64,000 nt of DNA from DASPLX01 sp035627375 (GCA_035627375.1 DASPLX010000034.1:1-64000), one strand, 5' to 3'. Positions 1 to 9,188 are shown, counted from the first letter of the stretch. Numbers and translations are program-made. The notes: a model not told the origin generated them from the sequence alone.

Positions 1-385
1 GATCGAGATGAACGCGACGCCGCTGATCGACGTGATGCTGGTGTTGCTGATCATGCTGATCATCACGATTCCGATCCAGAACCATGCGGTGAACTTGAAC
101 ATGCCGGTGGGGAACCCGCCGCCGCTGACCAGGCAGCCGGAAGTGATCACGATCGACGTCGACTTCGACGGCACGGTGTTCTGGAACGGCGCGACGGTGG
201 ATGACGCGACGCTGCAAGGCAAGCTGCAGAACGTGGCGGCGGTGGCGGCGGCGGAGCAGCCGGAAGTGCACCTCAAGCCGAACAAGCTGGCCGAGTACAA
301 GGTGGTGGCGCACGTGATGGCCTCCGCCCAGCGGCTGGGCGTGACCAAGATCGGGCTGGTCGGCAACGAGCAGTTCGTTCAATGA
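1..385 (+). CDS. exbD: ExbD/TolR-type biopolymer transport protein (5' end missing)
   Basis: This is the C-terminal part of an ExbD/TolR protein, an inner-membrane partner of ExbB that uses the proton gradient to energise TonB. The reading frame is open to the left edge, so the true start lies upstream; the Met at 8 is internal. The visible part begins with the family signature N-x-T-P-L-I-D-V-M-L-V-L-L, which holds the conserved Asp of the single transmembrane helix. A periplasmic domain of about 100 residues follows, ending in a KIGLVGNEQF-type strand. The TPR gene downstream is often found beside TonB/ExbB/ExbD sets in related bacteria (family knowledge). Identification is firm; which TonB system it serves cannot be seen. 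Confidence 0.9.
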   Translation, partial: IEMNATPLIDVMLVLLIMLIITIPIQNHAVNLNMPVGNPPPLTRQPEVITIDVDFDGTVFWNGATVDDATLQGKLQNVAAVAAAEQPEVHLKPNKLAEYKVVAHVMASAQRLGVTKIGLVGNEQFVQ

Positions 386-623
386 CGGCGGCGCCAGCAA
401 AATTGTAAAAATCCCTTCAGATCAAGACTCTAGCATCCGGACCCGCTAAACTACGCGGTTTGCCGGATCGGCCGCCTGTTCCGGCGGGCAGCGCCGATTG
501 AAACTCAAACATGCGAAAATAGCCGGCTTCGCTTTCGGCACTGCGGACGCCGTGTCCCACGAGGACTTGCCGGCCGCGCCGTTCGTTCATTCGTATCGTG
601 TCTTGAATAATAGGAACCTGAAA

Positions 624-1931
624 ATGATTCGCCGTCCCTACGTCAAATCCGCGCTGATCGCCGCCGCGATCGGCACGCAATTCCTGTCGATCGGTTCGTC
701 CGCGCACGCGCAGTCCTACCGTTCCGAAACTCCCGCCGCTCCCGCCGCCAATCCGGTCGCCGCTCCGCAAAAGGCCGACCCCGAGAACGCCGTGCGCCCG
801 GAAATCGGCGTACTGCTGCAGGCGGCGCAGGATCTGTCGCAAGCCAACAAGTTCGCGGAAGCGCACGCCAAGATCGACCAGGCCGAGGCGGTACCCAACA
901 AGACGCCTTATGAGGCTTACCTGATCGACCGCGTGCGCGGCCCGATCGCCGCCGCGGCGGGCGAGGACGCCATCGCGGCGAAATCGCTCGAGATTTCGCT
1001 GGCATACGACCGCATCACCTCGATCGAGAAGCAGCGCCTGATGCCGGTGCTCGCCAGCGTGTACTTCCGCATGAAGAATTACCCGAATGCGATCAAGTGG
1101 AGCACCGCGTATTTCAAGGAAGGCGGCCAGGACGATAACGTGCGCACCATCCTGTCGCGCTCCTACTACCTGACGAACGATTTCAAGCAAGCCGCCGACG
1201 AATTGCGCACGCAGATGCAGGTCGCCGAGAAGGCCGGCAAGGCGCCGCAGGAAGACCAGTTGCGCATGTTCGCGGCATCCCTGCTCAAGGCGGGCGATCG
1301 CGAAGGCTACGGTCTCGCGCTCGAGAAGCTGGTGGCTCATTATCCGAAGGAGGATTCCTGGGCCAGCCTGCTCAGCAGCCTGTTCTCGAAATCCACCTTT
1401 TCCGATCGCTTGACTCTCGACGGCTACCGGCTGAAACTCGCGCTCGGCCAAATGGAGGATGCGAAGGAATACCTCGACATGTCCGAGCTGGCGATGCGCG
1501 CCGGTTTCCCGGCCGAAGCCAAGAACGTGCTGGAAGCCGGCTACAAGGCAGGCATGCTCGGCACCGGCGCCGACGCGGCCAAGCACAAGCGTTTGCGCGA
1601 CGCGGCGGCCAAGAGCGCGGCCGACGACCAGAAGACGATGGCGCAGGGCGAAGCGGCCGCGAACAAGAAGGCGGACGGCACGGGCCTCGTCAATCTCGGC
1701 TATGCCTTCGTGACCAACGGCCAGTTCGACAAGGGCCTCGAGCTGATGGAGAAGGGGATCGCCAAGGGCGGCCTGAAACAGCCGGAAGAGGCAAAGCTGC
1801 ATCTCGCGCTGGCTTATGCCCAGGCCGGCAAGAAGGCGGAAGCGATCGAGAAGCTGAAGACGGTGCAAGGCGCCGGCGGCACCGCCGAGCTGGCGCGCTA
1901 CTGGACCCTGCATCTGAATCAGTCCAAATAA
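624..1931 (+). CDS. secreted tetratricopeptide-repeat protein
   Basis: A 435-residue exported protein of unknown specific role. I chose the ATG at 624 rather than the upstream in-frame ATG at 498 because it begins a clear signal peptide (MIRRPYVKSALIAAAIG..., cleavage probably after A-H-A), while the preceding 42 codons look non-coding. The mature part is alpha-helical and Ala/Lys-rich, with TPR-like pairs; a good example near the C terminus is the helix pair around NLGYAFVTNGQFDKGLELM. TPR proteins act as protein-interaction scaffolds. Its position right after exbD suggests a link to the TonB energising system in the periplasm (inference). A rho-independent terminator follows, so it ends its transcription unit. 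Confidence 0.8.
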   Translation: MIRRPYVKSALIAAAIGTQFLSIGSSAHAQSYRSETPAAPAANPVAAPQKADPENAVRPEIGVLLQAAQDLSQANKFAEAHAKIDQAEAVPNKTPYEAYLIDRVRGPIAAAAGEDAIAAKSLEISLAYDRITSIEKQRLMPVLASVYFRMKNYPNAIKWSTAYFKEGGQDDNVRTILSRSYYLTNDFKQAADELRTQMQVAEKAGKAPQEDQLRMFAASLLKAGDREGYGLALEKLVAHYPKEDSWASLLSSLFSKSTFSDRLTLDGYRLKLALGQMEDAKEYLDMSELAMRAGFPAEAKNVLEAGYKAGMLGTGADAAKHKRLRDAAAKSAADDQKTMAQGEAAANKKADGTGLVNLGYAFVTNGQFDKGLELMEKGIAKGGLKQPEEAKLHLALAYAQAGKKAEAIEKLKTVQGAGGTAELARYWTLHLNQSK

Positions 1932-1988
1932 AGTCCTTTCCTCGCGTTGTTCGCTCCGCTCGGCCCGATCGGCCGAGCAGACCACCGG

Positions 1989-2021
1989 CGGGCTCTTCTC
2001 CTGGCGAGAGAGCCCGTTTTT
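1989..2021 (+). terminator. rho-independent terminator after the TPR gene
   Basis: The arms CGGGCTCT (1989-1996) and AGAGCCCG (2009-2016) pair perfectly and are followed by a run of five T. It lies 57 bases after the TPR stop codon and closes the exbD-TPR unit before the nag operon promoter. Confidence 0.8.
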
Positions 2022-2121
2022 CGTGCGTGGCCGCCACGGAAAGGCCGATTCCCGCGCCCCGACGCCCGTGTTTTTCCTCTCGATGAGGTTCCGGCGCGAC
2101 GATTCGCGCCATCGCCCTCAT

Positions 2122-2149
2122 GGTGTATTGATAATACCACTTGAATACC
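2122..2149. promoter_or_regulatory. operator of the nag operon (NagR/NagQ-like GntR site)
   Basis: Two partly overlapping sites built from GGTATT/AATACC half-sites lie just upstream of the nag -35 box. One is the near-palindrome GGTGTATT-GAT-AATACCAC (2122-2140). The other is the 18-mer TAATACCACTTGAATACC (2132-2149). The same 18 bases occur, in reverse complement, at 11610-11627 between the divergent GH16 and permease genes. The GntR/HutC-family protein encoded at 3152-3889 is the natural candidate to bind both (inference). The gap 1932-2255 otherwise holds only the terminator and promoter listed separately. Confidence 0.7.
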
Positions 2150-2151
2150 TA

Positions 2152-2180
2152 TTGACATCCACTTTAAGCAGGCCTAAAGT
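2152..2180 (+). promoter_or_regulatory. sigma-70-type promoter of the nag operon
   Basis: TTGACA (2152-2157), 17 bases, then TAAAGT (2175-2180): a consensus -35 with ideal spacing and a fair -10. The -35 sits two bases after the 18-bp operator, so a bound regulator would touch RNA polymerase. Confidence 0.65.
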
Positions 2181-2255
2181 GCGTTCAGTGACGCACATTT
2201 CAGCGTGACGCGCGTGCCGCGCAGCGGCAGGGCGCTCAAAACGGACGAGGCTAAC

Positions 2256-3155
2256 GTGGGCACAACGTATGAGTATCTGATCGGCATCGACGGCGGCGGA
2301 ACCGGTACGCGCGCTCGCGTCGAGCGCGCCGACGGCATGCCGGCCGGTTACGGCACCGCGGGGCCGTCGGGCCTCATGCACGGCGTCGACAACGCTTGGC
2401 GGGCGGTGCTGGCGGCGATCGAACAGGCATTCGCGAAGGCCGGAACGGCGCGCCCGCCCTTGGCCGGCATGGCAGTCGGCTTCGGGCTCGCCGGCGTGCA
2501 TAACAAGCAATGGGCCGCCGAGTTCGCGGCGCGCAACCCGGGCTTCGGAGCGATCGTGGTCGAGACCGACGCGTTCGCGACCTTGATCGGCGCGCACGGC
2601 GGCCAACCCGGCGCCATCGTCGCGACCGGCACCGGCAGCGTCGGCGAGGCGTTGCTGCCGAATGGCGAACGGCGCGAAGTCGGCGGCTGGGGATTCCCGT
2701 CGAGCGACGAGGCCAGCGGCGCCTGGCTCGGCCTGCGGGCGATCAATTACGTGCAACGCGTGCTCGACGGCCGCGACGCGCCGGGCGATTTCGCGCGCGA
2801 ACTCATCGCCCGCTGCGGCGGCGACCGCGACGGCGTGTTCGTCTGGCTCGCGAACGCCAACCAGACCGCCTATGCGCAACTGGCGCCGATCGTGCTCGGC
2901 CATGCCGACAAGGACAAGGTGGCGCACGACATCATGACCGATGCCGGCAATGAAGTCGCCAAGATCGCCGACGCGCTCGATCCATCGGGCGCGCTGCCGA
3001 TCGCGCTGTGCGGCGGCCTCGCCGAACCGCTGCATGCCTACCTGCCGGAACGGCTCTTGAGGCGCATCGTCAAACCGCAGGCCGACGCCGCAGCGGGCGC
3101 GCTGCGCATCCTGCGCCGGCACCTGTCTCAACCACACTTACAGGGAGAGCAATGA
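2256..3155 (+). CDS. BadF/BadG-type ATPase, probable N-acetylglucosamine kinase
   Basis: A 299-residue sugar kinase of the BadF/BadG/BcrA/BcrD ATPase fold, expected to phosphorylate N-acetylglucosamine at C6 in the cytoplasm. The N terminus has the phosphate-1 loop (LIGIDGGGTGTRARV). The middle has the phosphate-2 and adenosine regions (VATGTGSVGEA; GGWGFPSSDEASGAW), and the C-terminal part has the second glycine-rich loop (LPIALCGGLAEPL). I prefer the GTG at 2256, preceded by GAGG at a 5-base distance, over the GTG at 2205, which would add 17 unlikely residues. It is the first gene of the nag operon, and its stop overlaps the next start (ATGA). Its product is the substrate of NagA, two genes on. 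Confidence 0.85.
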   Translation: MGTTYEYLIGIDGGGTGTRARVERADGMPAGYGTAGPSGLMHGVDNAWRAVLAAIEQAFAKAGTARPPLAGMAVGFGLAGVHNKQWAAEFAARNPGFGAIVVETDAFATLIGAHGGQPGAIVATGTGSVGEALLPNGERREVGGWGFPSSDEASGAWLGLRAINYVQRVLDGRDAPGDFARELIARCGGDRDGVFVWLANANQTAYAQLAPIVLGHADKDKVAHDIMTDAGNEVAKIADALDPSGALPIALCGGLAEPLHAYLPERLLRRIVKPQADAAAGALRILRRHLSQPHLQGEQ

Positions 3156-3889
3156 TGCCGCTCCAACTCGATGAATTCAGGCCCGATGCCGAGAGCGTCA
3201 CGCCGTTGTACCTGCAACTCGCCAACAAGCTTTCGGAAGGCATACACAGCGGCTTCTGGCAGCCCGACGAAGCCTTGCCGTCCGAGCGCATGCTGTCGGA
3301 CATGCTGAACATCTCGCGCGTCACGGCGCGCAAGGCGATCGACATCCTGTGCGAGCGCGGCATGCTGACCCGGAAGCGCGGATCCGGCACCTACATCACG
3401 CCCAAGCTCGAACAGCCGCTGTCGCGACTGACCAATTTTTCCGAGGAATTGCGCCAGCGCGGCTTCACGCCGGGCTCGCAGTGGCTGTCGCGCGAGACCG
3501 GCGTGGCCGCGGCCGACGAGATCCTCGCGCTCGGCCTGTCTCCCAACACGCCGGTGGCGCGCCTGAAGCGCCTGCGTACCGCCGACAACGTCGTCATGGC
3601 GATCGAGAGCACGACGATTCCGGCCCAATACCTGCCCAATCCGAAATCCGTCACCGATTCGCTGTACGGCTATCTCGAAGCGCATAACCTGGTGCCGGTG
3701 CGCGCGCTGCAGCATATCCGCGCCGTCAATGCGACGGCCGAGCAGGCGCGCCTGGCCAACATCAAGCAGGGCGCTGCGATGCTCTACATCACGCGCGTCG
3801 GCTATCTGGAAAGCGGCGCCGCGATCGAACTCACGCATTCCTATTGCCGCAGCGACTACTACGACTTCGTCGCGGAGTTGCGCAGATGA
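3152..3889 (+). CDS. GntR/HutC-family regulator of GlcNAc use (NagR/NagQ-like)
   Basis: A 245-residue regulator with an N-terminal GntR winged helix-turn-helix (about residues 10-75; PLYLQLANKLSEGI and the recognition region SRVTARKAIDIL). A C-terminal UTRA effector domain follows (about 95-240). Proteins of this type in Gram-negative nag clusters repress sugar genes until GlcNAc-6-P or GlcN-6-P binds the UTRA domain (family knowledge). The ATG at 3152 overlaps the kinase stop and has AGGGAG just upstream; ATG 3155 is equally possible. Its likely targets are the AATACC/GGTATT operators at 2122-2149 and 11610-11627. The 3' end overlaps nagA by ATGA. Confidence 0.85.
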   Translation: MMPLQLDEFRPDAESVTPLYLQLANKLSEGIHSGFWQPDEALPSERMLSDMLNISRVTARKAIDILCERGMLTRKRGSGTYITPKLEQPLSRLTNFSEELRQRGFTPGSQWLSRETGVAAADEILALGLSPNTPVARLKRLRTADNVVMAIESTTIPAQYLPNPKSVTDSLYGYLEAHNLVPVRALQHIRAVNATAEQARLANIKQGAAMLYITRVGYLESGAAIELTHSYCRSDYYDFVAELRR

Positions 3890-5043
3890 CTTCCGGTTTG
3901 GCGCCTTGCCGACTGCTGGGCAACGTATTGACGCCGGATGGCTGGATCGACGGCTCCATCGAGTTCGGCGCGCGGATCGCGTGCATCGCCGGCGCGCAGG
4001 CAGATCCGGCTTCGAACGCGGGCGATTACATCCTGCCCGGCTTCATCGACCTGCACGTGCATGGCGGCGGCGGCCGCGACGTGATGGATGCCGCGGAAGC
4101 TGCCGCCGTGGACGCGGCCGCAGCGGATGCCGTGCACACGATCGCCCGCCTCCACGCGAGGCACGGCACCACCAGCCTCCTGGCGACCACCATGACCTCG
4201 CCGCTGTCCGACCTGGAGGCGGCGCTGCGGGCCATCGGCGACGCGTGCCGCGCGCCGCGGCCCGGAACGGCGCGCGTGCTCGGCGTGCATCTCGAAGGGC
4301 CGTACATCAATCCCGGCAAGCTCGGCGCGCAGCCCGACTATGTGCATGCCGCAACCCTGAGCGAAGTCGAGCGTCTCGAAACGCTGGCCCCGATCAAGCT
4401 GATCACGGTGGCGCCGGAAATGGACGGCCATCTCGAGCTGGTGAAGATCCTGAGCGATGCCGGCATGCGCGTGCAGATCGGCCACACGGCCGGCAGTTAC
4501 GAAGACGGCGTCGCCGCGCTCGAGAACGGCGCGGCCGGCTTCACGCACCTGTTCAACGCGATGAGCGCCTTCCATCACCGCGCGCCCGGCATGGCCGGCG
4601 CGGCGCTCGCGCACGCCGAGTATTCGGAACTGATCCCTGACCTGCTGCACGTGCATCCGGGTGCGATCCGGGCGGCGCTGCGCTCGATTCCGCGCCTCTA
4701 TTGCGTCACCGACTCGACCGCCGCGTCCGGCATGCCGGACGGCGAATACATGCTCGGCCGCCAGCGGGTCTACAAATGCATGGGCGGAGTGCGCCTGGCC
4801 GACGGCACGCTGGCCGGCAGTACGCTGACCATGGATCAGGCGCTGCGCAACTTGGTCAGCCTGGGACTCGATTTGGCCGACGCCTCGCGCCGCGTCTCGA
4901 CCTATGCGGCCGACTATCTCGGCATGGACAACATCGGCCGCCTCAAGCCCGGCGCCGAGGCCGACATCGTCGTGCTCGATCGCGGCCTGCAATTGAAATC
5001 GGTTTACGTACAAGGAGAACGGATTGACCTCGCAGATGCTTAA
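3886..5043 (+). CDS. nagA: N-acetylglucosamine-6-phosphate deacetylase
   Basis: A 385-residue amidohydrolase converting GlcNAc-6-P to GlcN-6-P and acetate. It carries the metal-binding HVHG of the first strand (residues 57-60), the substrate/metal motif HLEGPYINP, the downstream GHTAGSY histidine, THLFNAMSAFHHRAPG, and the catalytic-Asp region VTDSTAASGMPDG. The length is normal for NagA. The ATG at 3886 overlaps the GntR stop, and the 3' end overlaps the next gene by 20 bases, so translation is coupled along the operon. Confidence 0.95.
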   Translation: MTSGLAPCRLLGNVLTPDGWIDGSIEFGARIACIAGAQADPASNAGDYILPGFIDLHVHGGGGRDVMDAAEAAAVDAAAADAVHTIARLHARHGTTSLLATTMTSPLSDLEAALRAIGDACRAPRPGTARVLGVHLEGPYINPGKLGAQPDYVHAATLSEVERLETLAPIKLITVAPEMDGHLELVKILSDAGMRVQIGHTAGSYEDGVAALENGAAGFTHLFNAMSAFHHRAPGMAGAALAHAEYSELIPDLLHVHPGAIRAALRSIPRLYCVTDSTAASGMPDGEYMLGRQRVYKCMGGVRLADGTLAGSTLTMDQALRNLVSLGLDLADASRRVSTYAADYLGMDNIGRLKPGAEADIVVLDRGLQLKSVYVQGERIDLADA

Positions 5044-6046
5044 GGAAGCGTGCGCCGCAGCCCAGCACGTGGCGTTCCAGCTCGGGCAGGATCGCGAGCG
5101 CTATGCGGAACTGGGACGCAAGCTGCGCTCGACGCCGCATTCCGCGGCATTGACCGTTGCCCGCGGCAGCTCCGATCATGCGGCGAGCTATTGCGCCTAT
5201 CTCATCATGGCGCGCTTGGGACGCATCGTCGCTTCGCTGCCGATGTCGCTGGTGACGCTCTACAAGTCGCCGCTGGCGACGCGCGATGCGCTGGCGATCG
5301 CGATTTCGCAATCGGGCCAGAGCCCGGACGTGATCGAACCGATCCGCTATTTCCGCCACGGCGGGGCGACTACGGTCGCGCTGGTCAACGATGCATCGTC
5401 GCCGCTGGCCGACGCCGCCGAATGGGTGTTGCCGCTGCATGCCGGCCCAGAAGTGAGCGTCGCGGCCACCAAGAGCTTCATCGCCAGCCTGGTCGCCGGC
5501 GCGCGCCTGGCCGGCCAGTGGCAGAACGACACCGAGTTCTTCGGGCATATCGAGGCCTTGCCCGACGCGCTGCATGCCGCCACCCGCTGCGACTGGTCGA
5601 AGGCGATCGACGTGCTGGCGCCGGCCTCGAACATCATGGTGGTCGGGCGCGGCATCAGCTTTCCGATCGCGCTCGAGGCTGCGCTCAAGTTCAAGGAAAC
5701 GTCGGCGCTCCAGGCCGAGGCGTTTTCCGGCGCCGAGATCAAGCACGGGCCGATGGCGCTGATCGACGAAGGCTATCCCTTGCTGATGTTCGCCACGCGC
5801 GGCCCGGCCCAGGCCGGCCTGATCAGGCTGGCGGGCGAGATGCGGGAGCGCGGCGCCCATGTCTTGCTGGCGGCGCCCGAGGATGTCGCCGAACGCGACC
5901 TGACGCTGCCGGTGGCGAGCACGCCCGATCTCGATCCGATCGTGGCGATCCAGGCTTTCTATGTGATGGCGGCCCAGCTCGCCGCCGAGCGCGGACTCGA
6001 TCCGGACAAGCCGCGCCACCTGAGCAAAGTGACCAAGACGAGCTGA
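5024..6046 (+). CDS. SIS-domain glucosamine-6-phosphate deaminase/isomerase (NagB-II/GlmS-like)
   Basis: A 340-residue protein with two SIS sugar-isomerase domains (about 35-170 and 190-325) and no glutamine amidotransferase domain. This is the form that replaces classical NagB in many proteobacterial nag operons, deaminating GlcN-6-P to fructose-6-P (family knowledge). Visible motifs are ARGSSDHAA, ISQSGQSPD, SVAATKSF, FSGAEIKHGP and the C-terminal HLSKVTKT tail typical of GlmS-type isomerase domains. The TTG at 5024 is chosen because AAGGAG lies six to seven bases upstream; ATG 5036 is the alternative. It overlaps nagA by 20 bases. Confidence 0.88.
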   Translation: MTSQMLKEACAAAQHVAFQLGQDRERYAELGRKLRSTPHSAALTVARGSSDHAASYCAYLIMARLGRIVASLPMSLVTLYKSPLATRDALAIAISQSGQSPDVIEPIRYFRHGGATTVALVNDASSPLADAAEWVLPLHAGPEVSVAATKSFIASLVAGARLAGQWQNDTEFFGHIEALPDALHAATRCDWSKAIDVLAPASNIMVVGRGISFPIALEAALKFKETSALQAEAFSGAEIKHGPMALIDEGYPLLMFATRGPAQAGLIRLAGEMRERGAHVLLAAPEDVAERDLTLPVASTPDLDPIVAIQAFYVMAAQLAAERGLDPDKPRHLSKVTKTS

Positions 6047-6057
6047 GCGGCGCGATC

Positions 6058-7554
6058 ATGATGGAAGCAACGACCAGGGCGGCGCGGCGGCTCGCCGGAC
6101 AACTGATGATGGTCCGGTTTCCCGGCACCGAACTCGACGCGGAGACCGCGGACTTCTTGCGCGAGAACGCGATCCGCGCCGTCTGCCTGTTCCGGCAGAA
6201 CATGCGCGACCCGGCGCAGCTCGCTAAGCTGACGCGCGACCTGCGGGCCGCGATGGGGCCGAATGCGCTGATCGCCATCGACCAGGAAGGCGGTGCGGTG
6301 GTGCGCGCGACCTGGCTGCCGCAACCGCCGGCCGCGATGGCCCTGGGCGCGGCCGACGATGCGCAGTTGGCGCGCGCGGTCGGCGCGGCCGTGGCGCGGG
6401 GCGTCAAGTCGCTCGGTTTCAACTGGAATTTCGCGCCGGTGCTCGATCTCAACAACAATCCCGACAATCCGGTGATCGCCGAACGCTCCTTCGGCGCCGA
6501 TCCGCGCCGCGCGACGGAACTGGCGATGGCCTGGATGGAGGGCAGCCTGGCCGAAGGCGTGGCCTGCTGCGTCAAGCATTTTCCGGGACATGGCGACACG
6601 CACGTCGATTCGCACCGCGACCTGCCGACCGTCGACAAGCCGCGCGCCGCGCTGGAAGCGCTGGAGCTGGCGCCGTTCCGCGCGGCCGCGCGCCACGCCC
6701 CGGCCATGATGACGGCGCATATCGTGTATCCCGCCCTCGACGGCGAATACCCGGCCACGCTGTCGCGCACGATACTCACCGACCTGCTGCGCGAGCAATG
6801 GCGTTATCGCGGCGTCGTCATCACCGACGGCATGGACATGCATGCGATCGCGCATCGCTATGGAGTCGGCGGCGCGGCGGTGCGCGCCCTGATCGCCGGC
6901 ACCGACATGGTGATGGCGCTCGGCACCCGCGCAACGCAGGAGGAGACGCTGGCCGCCGTCGGCGCCGCGATCGCGGACGGCCGCCTGGCGGCCGAGGAAC
7001 TCGCCGTGCGGCTGGAGCGGCTCGACAGGTTGGCGGGCGATTATCCGTGCGCCGCGGGCGGGTACGAGACCGACCCGCGCGACCGCGCGCTGATGACCAG
7101 CGCCTGGTATCGCGCGTTGACGCCGTATGCGGGGCCGCGCGCGCCGCGCCGCGGCGCGCGGGTGCGCCTCGTGGCGCGCGCCGACGTCGTCAGCGATGGC
7201 GTCTCGGAAGCCGGCATTCCGGCGCAACAAGTGAAGGCCATGCTCGAACGCCTGTACGACGTCGATTGCGTGACCTTCGACGATGCCGAAGGCTTCGATT
7301 GGAATGCGTTGCCGGCGGACGGCCGTTTCGTCATCCTCGCATCGACTTCCCGCATGCGCTACGGCGCCCGGGTGCGCGCTACCTGGCGGCCCGATCTGCA
7401 CCTCGCGCTGTGGAACCCTTTCCAGGCGCTCGACATCGCCGCGCCGGGCTTGATCACCTACGGTTCCGCCGAACCGGCGCTCGATGCGGTCGCGGCCTGG
7501 CTCGCGGGCGAGATCGACGCCGGCGGGCATTGCCCGGTGGCCGGTTTCTCTTAG
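6058..7554 (+). CDS. nagZ: GH3 beta-N-acetylhexosaminidase (NagZ-type) with C-terminal extension
   Basis: A 498-residue family-3 glycoside hydrolase that should release GlcNAc from chito-oligosaccharides or muropeptides. NagZ features are IDQEGGAV (residues 74-81), FNWNFAPVLD, KHFPGHGDT (173-181) with the mobile-loop D-S-H acid/base (184-186), and the nucleophile Asp in ITDGMDM (257). Classical NagZ ends near residue 340; here about 150 more residues follow (from about 350), resembling the C-terminal domain of larger Gram-positive NagZ enzymes. There is no signal peptide, so it is cytoplasmic. It is last in the nag operon, 11 bases after the deaminase, and would feed its product to the kinase. 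Confidence 0.88.
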   Translation: MMEATTRAARRLAGQLMMVRFPGTELDAETADFLRENAIRAVCLFRQNMRDPAQLAKLTRDLRAAMGPNALIAIDQEGGAVVRATWLPQPPAAMALGAADDAQLARAVGAAVARGVKSLGFNWNFAPVLDLNNNPDNPVIAERSFGADPRRATELAMAWMEGSLAEGVACCVKHFPGHGDTHVDSHRDLPTVDKPRAALEALELAPFRAAARHAPAMMTAHIVYPALDGEYPATLSRTILTDLLREQWRYRGVVITDGMDMHAIAHRYGVGGAAVRALIAGTDMVMALGTRATQEETLAAVGAAIADGRLAAEELAVRLERLDRLAGDYPCAAGGYETDPRDRALMTSAWYRALTPYAGPRAPRRGARVRLVARADVVSDGVSEAGIPAQQVKAMLERLYDVDCVTFDDAEGFDWNALPADGRFVILASTSRMRYGARVRATWRPDLHLALWNPFQALDIAAPGLITYGSAEPALDAVAAWLAGEIDAGGHCPVAGFS

Positions 7555-7622
7555 AGCCCGTTTCGATGCGATATGCCAGGAAGGCGATCGGTACCGAGCG
7601 GCCGGCGATCGACTCCGTACTT

Positions 7623-9179
7623 CTACCTCTTCGGTAGCGAGGAGAGAATGTTGTTTATTCGATTTATGTCGACTGGTTTGACGAGGTGGTGGTCAAAGCC
7701 GGCTTCTCGTGTTTTGCGCACATCCTCTTGCTGACCATAGCCAGTCACGGCGATCAGCGTGGTTCTTGTCGCGTCCAGCGCCGATCGAAGCTCCTTTGCG
7801 ACAGCAAAGCCATTCATGCCGGGTAATCCGAGGTCTAAGAAGATGACGCTTGGTTTGGCCTGTGTTGCAGCTGCAATCGCCTCGCTGCCATTTGTCGCGA
7901 CCGTGACGTCGTTGCCAAATAGACGCAGCAGCTCCGCGAGCATGATAGCGGCATCGTGATTGTCGTCGACCACCAAGATGGCCCGTCCTGCGCCAGTAAC
8001 CTCCGGCAATGATGACGGCGCCGGCAAGTCTTGCGCCGGCTGTTCGGGCGCCAGCGGTAGCGATATACGAAACTCGCTTCCCCGTTCCAAGCCTTCGCTG
8101 AACGCCGTGACGCTGCCGCCATGTTGTTCGACCAGTTGGCGGACAACCGTCAGCCCTACGCCAAGTCCGCCTTCCGAACGGGCAAGCGACCGCTCGGACT
8201 GCGAAAACACATCGAAGATGCGCGGCATTATCGCCGGATGAATCCCCATGCCATTGTCTTTAACAAGGATTTCTACGCGGTCGTCAATTTTTCTAACTGT
8301 CAAGCGAATCGCTCCACCGCGCTCGGTATACTTGGCTGCGTTATTGAGTACGTTGCCCACTACTTGCGTCAACCTCTGCAAATCCCCTCGAACATAAAGC
8401 GGCTCCGGAGCGAGTTCGGTAGAAAAACGATGCGCCTTTTCGCTGATCAACGGCTCGCATAGCTCTATAGCGCGATAGACGACGGAATTGACTTCCACGG
8501 CCTCCATCTTTAAGGTGATTTTTCCGGTGGAAATCCTGGCGACATCTAATAGCTCGTCCACCAGACGAATAAGGTGATCGACCTGGCGACCCAGAATATC
8601 TTGCGCATACTGGCGAGTTGCATCGGCGGTATTGGGCATCGCCAACAGCTCAAGCGCCGCGCTAATGGGCGCCAGGGGATTTCGTAGTTCATGGCCGAGC
8701 ATGGCGAGGAACTCATCTTTACGGCGATGCTCCGCCATCAATTCGAGTTCTGCGCGCCGCCTACCCTCGATCTCTCGCGACAGTTTCACGATTTGCTGAT
8801 TTAAGACAGTAAAGCGGCTTTCCGCTACATGCTTCGGGGTCAGCCTCAAGAGCAGTTGCGATGGCGTCATTCCCTCTTGGAGCCCATATAAGGCGCCTTC
8901 GGCACGAAAAGCGACCGATTCGCCCTCGCGTGATATAAGGGTAAGGACTCCAGGAACAAATGATTTGGTTCGCTTACAGTAGCGCAGATAGCGGTTGATT
9001 TGCTCTTGGGACTCGGAACATATGTCTGTCAGTGATGTTTGTCCGGCTTCGATGGCATACGCGGTCAGTTGATGTCTGGCTGCAGGGTTCAGCGCTAGGA
9101 TCACACCATCGGTATCAAGGAGCAAAATGGCTTCCGGGAAAACATCAACGCACTGATGAAACTGCTTTAATGACAGCAT
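7623..9179 (-). CDS. PAS-containing hybrid sensor histidine kinase
   Basis: A 518-residue soluble hybrid kinase. An N-terminal PAS-like sensor (about 1-115) is followed by a short coiled coil (120-150), then HisKA with the phospho-accepting His in LGHELRNPL (His163). Next come the ATPase with its N box (NVLNNAAKY), DNGMGI and GGLGVGL. A C-terminal receiver has the acidic VVDD, the phospho-acceptor Asp in FLDLGLPG, and the Lys in LVKP. There are no membrane helices. The start at ATG 9179 is favoured over TTG 9188. It follows the MetOD1-type gene after only nine bases, so the two form an operon. GC content and codon use are visibly lower than in the nag genes, which suggests acquisition. Confidence 0.88.
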   Translation of the reverse strand: MLSLKQFHQCVDVFPEAILLLDTDGVILALNPAARHQLTAYAIEAGQTSLTDICSESQEQINRYLRYCKRTKSFVPGVLTLISREGESVAFRAEGALYGLQEGMTPSQLLLRLTPKHVAESRFTVLNQQIVKLSREIEGRRRAELELMAEHRRKDEFLAMLGHELRNPLAPISAALELLAMPNTADATRQYAQDILGRQVDHLIRLVDELLDVARISTGKITLKMEAVEVNSVVYRAIELCEPLISEKAHRFSTELAPEPLYVRGDLQRLTQVVGNVLNNAAKYTERGGAIRLTVRKIDDRVEILVKDNGMGIHPAIMPRIFDVFSQSERSLARSEGGLGVGLTVVRQLVEQHGGSVTAFSEGLERGSEFRISLPLAPEQPAQDLPAPSSLPEVTGAGRAILVVDDNHDAAIMLAELLRLFGNDVTVATNGSEAIAAATQAKPSVIFLDLGLPGMNGFAVAKELRSALDATRTTLIAVTGYGQQEDVRKTREAGFDHHLVKPVDINRINNILSSLPKR

Positions 9180-9188
9180 GTAGGCCAA

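Noticed and set aside
417..1985. 522-codon open frame on the minus strand over the TPR gene
   Set aside because: Third-codon-position GC bias makes long antisense frames in this DNA; no ribosome site, domains or plausible composition, and the plus-strand gene is clear.
5050..6057. N-terminal extension of the GH3 hexosaminidase through the SIS gene
   Set aside because: The frame is open only by chance opposite the SIS-domain coding frame; GH3 homology begins after ATG 6058.
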